From positions 1-5,118 of the forward strand of contig RFIY01000107.1 of assembly GCA_003695505.1 (NCBI GenBank): 5,118 nucleotides of DNA, written 5' to 3'. Position 1 is the first letter of the stretch, and every line of letters begins with the position of its first letter. The notes beneath the pieces are model-generated. The model searched no databases. It saw nothing but the letters and a program-made list of their open reading frames with translations, and was not told the DNA's origin. Of the stretch, positions 1-5,099 are shown piece after piece. The stretch comes from Candidatus Dadabacteria bacterium (GTDB lineage Bacteria; J088). A program made the position numbers and the translations under genes.

Positions 1-485
1 CTGCGCAACCCAAACACTTCAAGAAAGGTCTTCGTCGTACCGTACAACTGCGGTCGGCCAGGCAACTCCTTGCGACCCACGACGCGGATCAGCTCGCGCT
101 CCAGCAGTGCCCGCAGGCTCCCCGCGGAGTCCACGCCGCGTATGGCATCGACTTCGGCGCGCGTCACCGGTTGCCGGTATGCAACGATCGCCAGAACTTC
201 GAGCATGGCGCGGCCAATCCTCAACGGCGTCTGTTGATATAACCGCCGCACCCACGGACTCAAATCCGCGCGCGTCCGAAACCGCCATCCACCGGCAACC
301 TGCACCAGCTCGATGCCTCGCGCTGGTTCCTGTTCGTTGTACTGTTTCCGGAGCTCCGCAACCGCGGCGCCGACCTGCTCAGGGTCGAATTCACTGAGCA
401 AGTTACGCAACTGGCGGATACTCAACGGCGTCTCGGCCGCGAACAGCAGCGCCTCAACGATCTGTGTCGTCTTCTGTTGTTCCAT
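1..485 (-). CDS. scpB: ScpB, segregation and condensation protein B (3' end beyond window)
   Basis: ScpB is the winged-helix accessory subunit of the bacterial SMC-ScpA-ScpB condensin; in the family it dimerises and binds the middle of ScpA, supporting chromosome compaction and segregation in the cytoplasm. I read the frame by hand: 161 complete codons, starting MEQQKTTQIVEALLFAAETP. Two winged-helix regions are expected. The second is strongly diagnostic: residues 94-104 read MLEVLAIVAYR, followed by QPVTRAEVDAIRGVDS (105-120), LRALLERELIRVVGRK (124-139) and PGRPQLYGTT (142-151), all hallmark ScpB sequences. The ATG at 485-483 has a GAGGAG ribosome site 6 nt upstream. The start lies inside the end of scpA (32-nt overlap), so translation is probably coupled. 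The frame is open to the window edge; the missing tail is usually a few tens of residues and often variable. Identity is near certain. Confidence 0.95.
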   Translation of the reverse strand, partial: MEQQKTTQIVEALLFAAETPLSIRQLRNLLSEFDPEQVGAAVAELRKQYNEQEPARGIELVQVAGGWRFRTRADLSPWVRRLYQQTPLRIGRAMLEVLAIVAYRQPVTRAEVDAIRGVDSAGSLRALLERELIRVVGRKELPGRPQLYGTTKTFLEVFGLR

Positions 486-1245
486 CCCAGGCTCCTCGTA
501 CGAGATCTGCATAATGCGCCGCCGGCGCCTCGTTGCGCCGCTCGATGTGAATCTCTCCGCCATCGGCTTCCGCCACCGCAGCAAGCTCTCCGAGACGCAC
601 CAGCTCGAGCAGCGCAAGAAACCGCACGATCAGGTCGATTCGATCTTCGGCATCTGCGAGCAGCTCGCTCAATGTGTACCGCCAGCGCGTACGGAATGCC
701 CGCTCGAGCGCGCGCGCGCCGTCCTCGACATTGCGTTTCGGTGCGGTGAACTCCAGCGGGCCGGTCGATGACTCCGGCATACGCGCCAGTACTTCGGAAA
801 AAGCTTCCATCAGCGCGAAAATACTGATCGGCGCCCAGGGGCGCGCATCATCCTGTTCCGCCAGAGGTTCGATCCGGGCGTCAAACGTCTCGCGTCCCAG
901 CCGCGGTCGTTCATCCAATGTCTCTGCAGCGGCCTTATAGCGCTCGTACTCAAGCAGTTTTTCGATCAACTCTGACCGCAGCTCGGCGATTTCCTCGTCG
1001 TCCTCCTGTACCCGCGGCAGCATCAGCCTGCTCTTGAACCACGCCAGCGTCGCCGCCATGACCAGATATTCCGAAGCGATATCCAGATCGATCCGCTGCA
1101 TCTCCTCGATAAACGCAATATATTGATCCGCAATTTCGGCAATAGACAGCTCGAGGACGTTCAGATCGTTCTTGCGCACCAGATAAAGGAGCAGATCGAG
1201 CGGCCCCTCGAATTCCTGCAGATTGAGTCGGAAACCGCTCGACAT
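454..1245 (-). CDS. scpA: ScpA, segregation and condensation protein A (kleisin)
   Basis: ScpA is the kleisin that bridges the two heads of the SMC dimer and recruits ScpB, closing the bacterial condensin ring. The 263-aa length is normal. The N-terminal SMC-neck-binding domain is clear: EFEGPLDLLLYLVRKNDLNV at residues 11-30 is the family signature, followed by a helical stretch through YLVMAATLAWFKSRLMLP (60-77). An acidic, low-complexity linker (about 80-135) corresponds to the ScpB-binding middle region. The C-terminal winged helix (about 188-237), with TLSELLADAEDRIDLIVRFLALLEL at 191-215, is the SMC-head-binding part. The ATG comes only 2 nt after the stop of the protease gene (TGA-AT-ATG). 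The only ribosome-site candidate is a poor GGGG 11 nt upstream, so expression probably depends on re-initiation from the upstream gene. The 3' end overlaps scpB by 32 nt. Confidence 0.96.
   Translation of the reverse strand: MSSGFRLNLQEFEGPLDLLLYLVRKNDLNVLELSIAEIADQYIAFIEEMQRIDLDIASEYLVMAATLAWFKSRLMLPRVQEDDEEIAELRSELIEKLLEYERYKAAAETLDERPRLGRETFDARIEPLAEQDDARPWAPISIFALMEAFSEVLARMPESSTGPLEFTAPKRNVEDGARALERAFRTRWRYTLSELLADAEDRIDLIVRFLALLELVRLGELAAVAEADGGEIHIERRNEAPAAHYADLVRGAWDGTTEDDTDR
492..497 (-). promoter_or_regulatory. Shine-Dalgarno of scpB, inside scpA
   Basis: GAGGAG on the minus strand lies 6 nt before the scpB ATG and within the last codons of scpA. It is a strong site and fixes the scpB start even though the two genes overlap by 32 nt. 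Ribosomes finishing scpA would pass over it, so scpB can be initiated both independently and by coupling. Confidence 0.75.
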
Positions 1246-1247
1246 AT

Positions 1248-1928
1248 TCAGCGCAGCCCCGCCAGTGCCAGTGCAACATTGACAACCGGCTCCACAAACA
1301 GGTGCAACGCCCCGGGTGCGAATACAAGCAGGCCAAAAATGATCAGCAATCCGTACCGTTCGAGGCTCATCAGGCGACGAGCTGCCGAAGGTGGCAACAG
1401 CGCATAGGCCACCCTGCTGCCATCCAGCGGAGGGATCGGAATCAGGTTAAAGGCCATCAGCACCGCATTGATCTGAACGCCATACACAGCCATCAGCAGT
1501 AGCGGCACCATGATTTGCTGTCCAACGCTCGTCGGCGCCGACTGGATCGCAACCGGAAGCATCGGGTCGATCGCCATCATCAGGTGAACCAGACCCGCGC
1601 ACACGAGCAACTGAAGCAGGTTCGCGGCCGGCCCACCCAGCGCAACCCACATCATGCCGCGCAATGGATGTTCGAAATTCCGGGGATCAATCGGCACCGG
1701 ACGGGCCCAGCCGAAAAAGACCCGGTGTGGAGGAAACAGCAACTGTAGCAGCGGGAAGACAACCGTACCGATTGGATCGACGTGCGCGAGCGGGTTGACG
1801 GTCAGGCGGCCATTCAGCTCGGCCGTACGGTCTCCAAGGCGCCGTGCGACCCAGCCGTGTGCGTATTCGTGCAGTGTCACCGCCAGCAAAATCGGCAGCA
1901 CCTGGACGACAATGCGATCGAGATCCAC
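1248..1928 (-). CDS. Site-2 protease family (peptidase M50) integral membrane metalloprotease
   Basis: This is a 226-aa polytopic inner-membrane zinc metalloprotease of the M50B type. The active-site motif HEYAH (HExxH) is at residues 20-24 inside the first hydrophobic segment, with E21 the catalytic base and H20/H24 zinc ligands by family rule. A second conserved block, WVALGGPAANLL (94-105), matches the GGPxAN motif. The third ligand is D169 in NLIPIPPLDGSR (161-172), the NxxPxxxLDG motif. Hydrophobic segments lie at about 6-25, 52-66, 92-118, 138-163 and 192-222. No PDZ domain is present, unlike RseP, so this is the small family form commonly found beside scpA; its substrate is unknown. 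The start codon is GTG. It shares its G with the hisS TAG stop (TAGTG, 1-nt overlap) and has GGAG 6 nt upstream. Anti-sigma or membrane-peptide cleavage is possible but unsupported here. Confidence 0.92.
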   Translation of the reverse strand: MDLDRIVVQVLPILLAVTLHEYAHGWVARRLGDRTAELNGRLTVNPLAHVDPIGTVVFPLLQLLFPPHRVFFGWARPVPIDPRNFEHPLRGMMWVALGGPAANLLQLLVCAGLVHLMMAIDPMLPVAIQSAPTSVGQQIMVPLLLMAVYGVQINAVLMAFNLIPIPPLDGSRVAYALLPPSAARRLMSLERYGLLIIFGLLVFAPGALHLFVEPVVNVALALAGLR

Positions 1929-3196
1929 TATGCGCTCCGCGCTCTGAGCTCACGAATCAATGCCTCCGGCGTGGCCGGGACTTCGAACTGCTCGCGCTGC
2001 TGCAGGTCGCGGACCGCCCACACGGCGCGCGCACGCTCGTCGTCACCGCACAAGACGGCAAATCGGGCACCGAGCTGATTGGCTCCGCGCATTTGCGCCT
2101 TTACGCTCCCCTTGTGAAACAACTGCAGCGCAACCATCCCGCCGGCACGCAATTGATCCACAACGCCTAGCCCCTCACGGCGGGCGGGCTCATCCAGGGC
2201 AATCCAGACCACATCTGGCGTCATCTCCGCCGCCGGCTCAGCCTCGCGTGCCAGCAGAATGCGCTCGACACCCGCCGCGAATCCGACCGCCGGTGTCGGG
2301 GGACCGCCGAACGACTCGACCAGACTGTCGTACCGCCCCCCGGCACTGACGGTCGCCTGTGCGCCGAGTCGGCTCGATTTCAGCTCGAATACGGTATCGC
2401 TGTAATAGTCCAGCCCTCTGACAAGCCTCGCATTGACAACAAATTCGATCCTCAGCGTTTCAAGCCCCTGGCAGACAGCATCGAAATGTTGTCGCGAGGG
2501 TTCGTCAAGCGCGTCCAGTGGCACCGGGGCATCCGCATAAATCGCCTGGCACTGCTGATTCTTGCAGTCAAGGACGCGCAACGGATTGAGCTGCCGTCGC
2601 TCCTTGCAGTCGGCACACAGTTGTTCCGCGTATTTGTCCAGGAAACCGACCAGTTTCTCGCGATAGGCAAGTCGCGACGCTGCGTTACCAAGGCTGTTGA
2701 CTTCAACAGCATCGATGTTCACGGAAAACGCCTCCAGCAGGCGCACATTCAATCCGATCGTCTCCGCATCCGCCCATGGCCCACCTGCCCCGAACCACTC
2801 GGCGCCGATTTGAACAAACTGTCGCTGCCGACCTTTCTGCGTGTTCTCCTGGCGAAACATTGGCCCCACATACCAGAGGCGCGCAGCTTCGCCAGGTGCG
2901 ACGAGCTTGTGCTGCAACACGGCACGAACAATTGGCGCCGTACCTTCGGGTCGCAACACAAGCTCACGTCCGCCGAGGTCGGTCAGATGATACATTTCCT
3001 TGCGAACGATGTCGGAACTCTCTCCAACTGCGCGAGAGAACAGCTCTGCAGCCTCGAGAATCGGTGTACGGAGTTCCTGAAACCCCGCCTTTTCGAAAAA
3101 CGTTGCAGCAATTCGCTCCAGTTCGCGCACCTGCCGCGCCTCTGCGGGGAGCAGATCCGGCATGCCTTTAACCGAGCGGTATTGTGTCGTCGCCAT
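1928..3196 (-). CDS. hisS: Histidyl-tRNA synthetase (class II)
   Basis: This cytoplasmic enzyme activates histidine with ATP and charges tRNA-His. The chosen ATG at 3196 gives 422 aa (E. coli 424), and MATTQYRSVKGMPDLLP aligns with the usual N-terminus. A GTG at 3223 would add nine residues. Neither start has a good ribosome site; GGAAG lies 12 nt before the ATG. Class II motifs are present: motif 1 region around 33-60, TLRPEGTA-type LRPEGTAPIVRA (81-92), and motif 2 with its loop at 107-127 (RLWYVGPMFRQENTQKGRQR). The histidine-specific LVRGLDYYSDTVFE is at 258-271 with catalytic R260, and motif 3 runs from GGRYDSLVESFGG (286-298) to GFAAGVERI (305-313). The anticodon-binding domain runs from about 327 to the end. 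The intact catalytic and anticodon domains argue against a HisZ-type paralog. C194, C197, C211 and C216 in the insertion could form a metal knuckle (inference). It is the first gene of the operon. Confidence 0.96.
   Translation of the reverse strand: MATTQYRSVKGMPDLLPAEARQVRELERIAATFFEKAGFQELRTPILEAAELFSRAVGESSDIVRKEMYHLTDLGGRELVLRPEGTAPIVRAVLQHKLVAPGEAARLWYVGPMFRQENTQKGRQRQFVQIGAEWFGAGGPWADAETIGLNVRLLEAFSVNIDAVEVNSLGNAASRLAYREKLVGFLDKYAEQLCADCKERRQLNPLRVLDCKNQQCQAIYADAPVPLDALDEPSRQHFDAVCQGLETLRIEFVVNARLVRGLDYYSDTVFELKSSRLGAQATVSAGGRYDSLVESFGGPPTPAVGFAAGVERILLAREAEPAAEMTPDVVWIALDEPARREGLGVVDQLRAGGMVALQLFHKGSVKAQMRGANQLGARFAVLCGDDERARAVWAVRDLQQREQFEVPATPEALIRELRARSA
1935..1938 (-). promoter_or_regulatory. 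Shine-Dalgarno deciding the GTG start of the M50 protease
   Basis: GGAG on the minus strand, 6 nt before the GTG at 1928-1926 and inside the last codons of hisS. It supports this non-ATG start, which places HExxH at residue 20 as is usual for the family. Confidence 0.55.
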
Positions 3197-3308
3197 AATG
3201 TTTCTGAACTTCCGGTCCTGCACTGCCGCCGATCCGAACCATCAGCAGACGGGCCGGCCAGCGTCGACAGGAGATTCTGTATGGTTGGTCTTTCTGCGTC
3301 GAGCCTAC

Positions 3309-3336
3309 ATTGTAGCGCGAGGCGCGGTTTGCGGAA
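3309..3336 (-). promoter_or_regulatory. Candidate hisS operon promoter
   Basis: On the minus strand, TACAAT (3314-3309) matches the sigma-70 -10 consensus at five of six positions. A poor -35 candidate, TTCCGC (3336-3331), lies 16 bp upstream. Transcription would start near 3302, giving a leader of about 106 nt before the hisS ATG. The -10 is convincing by eye; the -35 is weak, which would fit dependence on an RNA polymerase-stabilising factor such as CarD (inference). Confidence 0.4.
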
Positions 3337-3466
3337 CAGGTTGCCCCCGTCGCCTGACCGCGGATCAGCTCACAAACACGGCTTTCTACTGGATGCCCTG
3401 CCGGGATTTCCGATGTTGATGCACAGTGTTTGACTGCGTCCTCCGACTGACGGTACAGCAAAGGCA

Positions 3467-3494
3467 TGACGCGCCGCATTGCCGCATTGCGTCA
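3467..3494. repeat. Inverted repeat enclosing an exact 8-bp tandem duplication
   Basis: TGACGC (3467-3472) and GCGTCA (3489-3494) form a perfect 6-bp inverted repeat. With one mismatch the arms extend outward to 3464 and 3497. The 16 bp between the arms are exactly two copies of GCCGCATT (3473-3480 and 3481-3488). The element ends 29 bp before the carD -35 box. It looks like an operator or activator site; no binding protein is identified. Confidence 0.55.
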
Positions 3495-3498
3495 GGCA

Positions 3499-3508
3499 AG
3501 CAATTGCT
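3499..3508. repeat. 10-bp palindrome upstream of the carD promoter
   Basis: AGCAATTGCT is a perfect 10-bp palindrome centred about 55 bp before the predicted carD transcription start, a typical position for an activator site. It could be chance on its own, but it lies in a cluster of dyads. Confidence 0.4.
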
Positions 3509-3523
3509 ATCCTTTGTATTTTT

Positions 3524-3552
3524 TTGCAGCATACCTCACTCAGTGATATAAT
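3524..3552 (+). promoter_or_regulatory. carD promoter, extended -10 type
   Basis: The -10 box TATAAT (3547-3552) is a perfect consensus and is preceded by TG plus one base (3544-3546), making an extended -10. Seventeen bp upstream lies TTGCAG (3524-3529), a weak -35 with the conserved TTG only. A T-rich tract (3518-3525) overlaps the -35 region. The start of transcription is expected at about A3559, giving a leader of roughly 54 nt before carD. Confidence 0.75.
3536..3546. promoter_or_regulatory. Palindrome inside the carD -35/-10 spacer (possible operator)
   Basis: TCACT-C-AGTGA is a perfect 11-bp dyad with a central C. It lies within the 17-bp spacer and directly abuts the -10 box. The outer pairs T3532/A3550 and A3533/T3549 also match. 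A protein bound here would block RNA polymerase, so a repressor site is plausible; autoregulation is speculation. Confidence 0.4.
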
Positions 3553-3558
3553 CCACCC

Positions 3559-3575
3559 ATCTGAAAAAATCAGAT
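3559..3575 (+). promoter_or_regulatory. Hairpin at the predicted 5' end of the carD mRNA
   Basis: ATCTGA (3559-3564) and TCAGAT (3570-3575) form a perfect 6-bp stem with an AAAAA loop. It begins at the predicted transcription start, so the mRNA would open with a stem-loop, a feature known to protect 5' ends from decay in other bacteria. As DNA it is also a dyad and could be an operator. No U-tract follows, so it is not a terminator. Confidence 0.5.
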
Positions 3576-3599
3576 AAACACTGTTCATATCGACATTGT

Positions 3600-3604
3600 G
3601 GAGG
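3600..3604 (+). promoter_or_regulatory. Shine-Dalgarno of carD
   Basis: GGAGG is 8 nt before the ATG at 3613. It overlaps an in-frame GTG at 3598, which is therefore not the start, and it selects the protein beginning MFEVGDLAFYP. Confidence 0.8.
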
Positions 3605-3612
3605 TCCATCTT

Positions 3613-4137
3613 ATGTTCGAAGTCGGCGACCTGGCCTTTTATCCGAATCACGGCATCGGCAAGATCGAAAAGATCATTCAGATGGAAGTCGGCGAACAGA
3701 AGATCAAGTGTTTCCAGATCAGAATCCTCGAACGCGGCGTAACCGTCAAGGTTCCGATAGATCGCGCGGAGGCCCTTGGGCTTCGCGGCATCATCCCGAC
3801 CAAAGAAGTTCCACGCATTCTGACGATCCTGAAGACGCGCGGCAATGCCGATAACTACCGCACCTGGAACAAGCGATTCCGCGAATACACGCAAAAATTG
3901 CGTACCGGAAGTCCATTTGAAATCGCAGAAGTACTTCGCGATCTTATGCAGCTCCAGAGCAGCAAAGAGCTCAGTTTCGGCGAACGCAAAATGCTCGATC
4001 AGGCCAAGGCCCTGCTGATCAAAGAACTCGCCTTCGCACTCGAATCCGACGAAGACGAACTGGTCAGTCAGGTACAGGACGTCGTTGTTGGCAAACGGCA
4101 ACGGTTGACCTGCGGATCCCGTTCCGCGCGCGCCTAA
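3613..4137 (+). CDS. carD: CarD/CdnL family RNA polymerase-binding transcription regulator
   Basis: CarD/CdnL proteins bind the RNA polymerase beta subunit and the upstream edge of the -10 element and stabilise the open complex, notably at rRNA and other housekeeping promoters. The product has 174 aa. The N-terminal RNA polymerase-interacting (Tudor-like) domain is at 1-60: MFEVGDLAFYPNHGIGKIEK, then RILERGVTVKVPIDRAEALGLRGII. The helical C-terminal domain is at about 65-150 with the signatures TWNKRFREY (84-92), FEIAEVLRDL (102-111) and LSFGERKMLDQAKALLIKEL (120-139). W85 corresponds to the tryptophan of Mycobacterium tuberculosis CarD that wedges into the promoter fork. It is a stand-alone protein: no HMGA-like AT-hook tail as in Myxococcus CarD, and no TRCF helicase. 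The last 15 residues (KRQR, then RSARA) form an unusual basic tail. It has its own strong promoter and converges on the downstream sigma gene. Confidence 0.93.
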   Translation: MFEVGDLAFYPNHGIGKIEKIIQMEVGEQKIKCFQIRILERGVTVKVPIDRAEALGLRGIIPTKEVPRILTILKTRGNADNYRTWNKRFREYTQKLRTGSPFEIAEVLRDLMQLQSSKELSFGERKMLDQAKALLIKELAFALESDEDELVSQVQDVVVGKRQRLTCGSRSARA

Positions 4138-4175
4138 AACACAGCTCCACCCCCTCGCTCTGATGTCCTGACAGA

Positions 4176-4192
4176 GGCCGCAAATCGCGGCT
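4176..4192. terminator. Stem-loop after carD (weak terminator candidate)
   Basis: GCCGC (4177-4181) pairs with GCGGC (4187-4191) around an AAATC loop, and an extra G-U pair is possible at 4176/4192. It lies 40 nt after the carD stop. No T-run follows on either strand, so an intrinsic terminator is doubtful. Confidence 0.3.
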
Positions 4193-4198
4193 ACGCTC

Positions 4199-4245
4199 AC
4201 CAGGCGTCGGCAACGCTCTGGTCCGAACCCTGAATGGTTCAGGAC
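4199..4245. terminator. Pair of bulged hairpins between convergent genes
   Basis: Hairpin A: ACCAG-GCGT (4199-4207) pairs with ACGC-CTGGT (4213-4222) around CGGCA, with T4217 bulged. Hairpin B: GTCC-GAACC (4221-4229) pairs with GGTTC-GGAC (4236-4245) around CTGAAT, with A4241 bulged. Each has a 9-bp stem with a single bulge, and they share two bases. Hairpin B contains the stop codon of the sigma gene. They probably help end or protect both convergent transcripts, but neither strand has the U-tract of a classic terminator. Confidence 0.4.
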
Positions 4246-5099
4246 CCCGCCGGCAACGCCTTGCGATCGCCTGGACCGAGCATACGTTCCACCTGCTGCT
4301 GTACTTTCTTCCGGACACCACTTTCAATTTGCCGGATGCGTTCCCGACTGACTGAAAACTCATCAGCCAGTTCCTGCAATGTTGCCGGGTCCGTGCTGAG
4401 AATGCGCGCATCAAGAATCGCACGCTCTCGCTCATTGAGTTCCTTGCGAACGTCTTCGAGCGCACGCTGGACGAAATCGAGCTCCTGCTCCTCGGCAACA
4501 GCCGCCTCGGGATCCTGCTGCTGGTCTGCCAGGAAATCAAGCAACGTCGCGCTGTCCCCGTCCGCGCCAACCGGCGCATCGAGACTGACATCACTGCCGT
4601 TCATCAGTGCAGCCACGGCCTGTTCTGACACATCCATCGCTTCGGCGATCTGCTGAGCGGAGACCTCTCCACCCGTTTCCTGTTCCAGTGCACGCCGAGT
4701 GCGGGTGAGCTGCCGAGCCGCGCGCCGCTGGTCGCGCGTCGTTCCCCGGCGAACGATCGACGAGGACTCCACCAGGTAACGTTGCACATAGGCACGGATC
4801 CACCAGACTGCATATGTGATCAGACGGTAGCCACGGTACGGATTGAATCTGCGCACGGCCTCCATCAGACCGAGGTTGGCTTCCTGAACGAGGTCAGCGA
4901 CCGGGCCGTATCGCGCATATTCAAGTGCGATTTTCAGCGCGAAACGCAAATTGCCGAGGACAAGCTGGCGTGCCGCTTCGACGTCGCCGTCGTCGTACCA
5001 GCGAATGGCGAGGCGTTGTTCTTCTTCGGGCGTCAGCACGGGATACTTCTGTATCTCTCGCAGATATTGCGAGAGGTCTGATGTCGCCGGATAACTCAT
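4239..5099 (-). CDS. rpoH: RpoH-like (sigma-32 type) sigma-70 family sigma factor
   Basis: This 286-aa sigma factor (E. coli RpoH has 284) directs RNA polymerase to promoters. Region 1.2 matches RpoH in pattern: DLSQYLREIQKYPVLTPEEEQRLA (8-31). Region 2 spans about 37-118, with GNLRFALKIALEYARYG, DLVQEANLGLMEAVRRFNP (69-87) and ITYAVWWIRAYVQRYL (94-109). Region 3 is about 125-190, and region 4.2, the -35-binding helix-turn-helix, is TLQELADEFSVSRERIRQIE (240-259). There is no long region 1.1 as in RpoD. Two oddities stand out. The RpoH box, QRKLFFNLR in E. coli, reads QRRAARQLT (124-132). Region 2.2 is one residue shorter (YGPVADL where YGLPxADL is usual). The ATG has GAGGA 6 nt upstream (5110-5106). 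The promoter lies beyond the window. A heat-shock role is the family default; the altered box leaves a different regulon possible. Confidence 0.85.
   Translation of the reverse strand: MSYPATSDLSQYLREIQKYPVLTPEEEQRLAIRWYDDGDVEAARQLVLGNLRFALKIALEYARYGPVADLVQEANLGLMEAVRRFNPYRGYRLITYAVWWIRAYVQRYLVESSSIVRRGTTRDQRRAARQLTRTRRALEQETGGEVSAQQIAEAMDVSEQAVAALMNGSDVSLDAPVGADGDSATLLDFLADQQQDPEAAVAEEQELDFVQRALEDVRKELNERERAILDARILSTDPATLQELADEFSVSRERIRQIESGVRKKVQQQVERMLGPGDRKALPAGS

Larger units (their letters stand above)
3197..3612. other. Divergent hisS/carD control region without a convincing gene
   Basis: This 416-bp stretch lies between the hisS start and the carD start, which are transcribed away from each other. 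I found no credible coding sequence. Short open frames crossing it lack ribosome sites and family features. Its left part holds a candidate hisS promoter and a leader of about 106 nt. Its right part, from about 3465, is dense in symmetric DNA elements and a strong carD promoter. The interval 3315-3465 shows nothing else that I can name. Confidence 0.75.

Noticed and set aside
19-288. 89-codon minus-strand frame within scpB
   Set aside because: It is out of frame with scpB, which reads with strong conserved motifs through the same DNA.
950-1336. 128-codon minus-strand frame spanning the protease/scpA junction
   Set aside because: It overlaps two well-supported genes in another frame and its sequence is Arg/Ala-rich without domains.
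3197-3223. GTG at 3223 as the hisS start, adding nine residues
   Set aside because: HisRS proteins normally begin close to the KGMPDLLP block as given by the ATG at 3196, and the GTG has no better ribosome site.
2486-3433. 315-codon open frame on the plus strand, antisense to hisS
   Set aside because: It lies opposite a fully convincing hisS, has no family motifs, an abnormal Cys/Arg-rich composition and no ribosome site. It is a codon-bias shadow.
3559-3580. The ATCTGA hairpin as a terminator or attenuator
   Set aside because: It has only six mostly A-T-rich pairs and is followed by A-rich sequence rather than a U-tract.
3598-3612. GTG at 3598 as the carD start
   Set aside because: The GGAGG ribosome site overlaps this codon and is correctly spaced for the ATG at 3613, which also matches the family N-terminus.
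3370-4200. 276-codon open frame on the minus strand, antisense to carD
   Set aside because: It covers carD, whose protein motifs, promoter and ribosome site are all clear. The antisense protein has no recognisable features.
4064-4594. 176-codon minus-strand frame crossing the sigma gene and the carD 3' end
   Set aside because: It is a shadow of the sigma gene with an Arg/Ser-rich composition and no motif.
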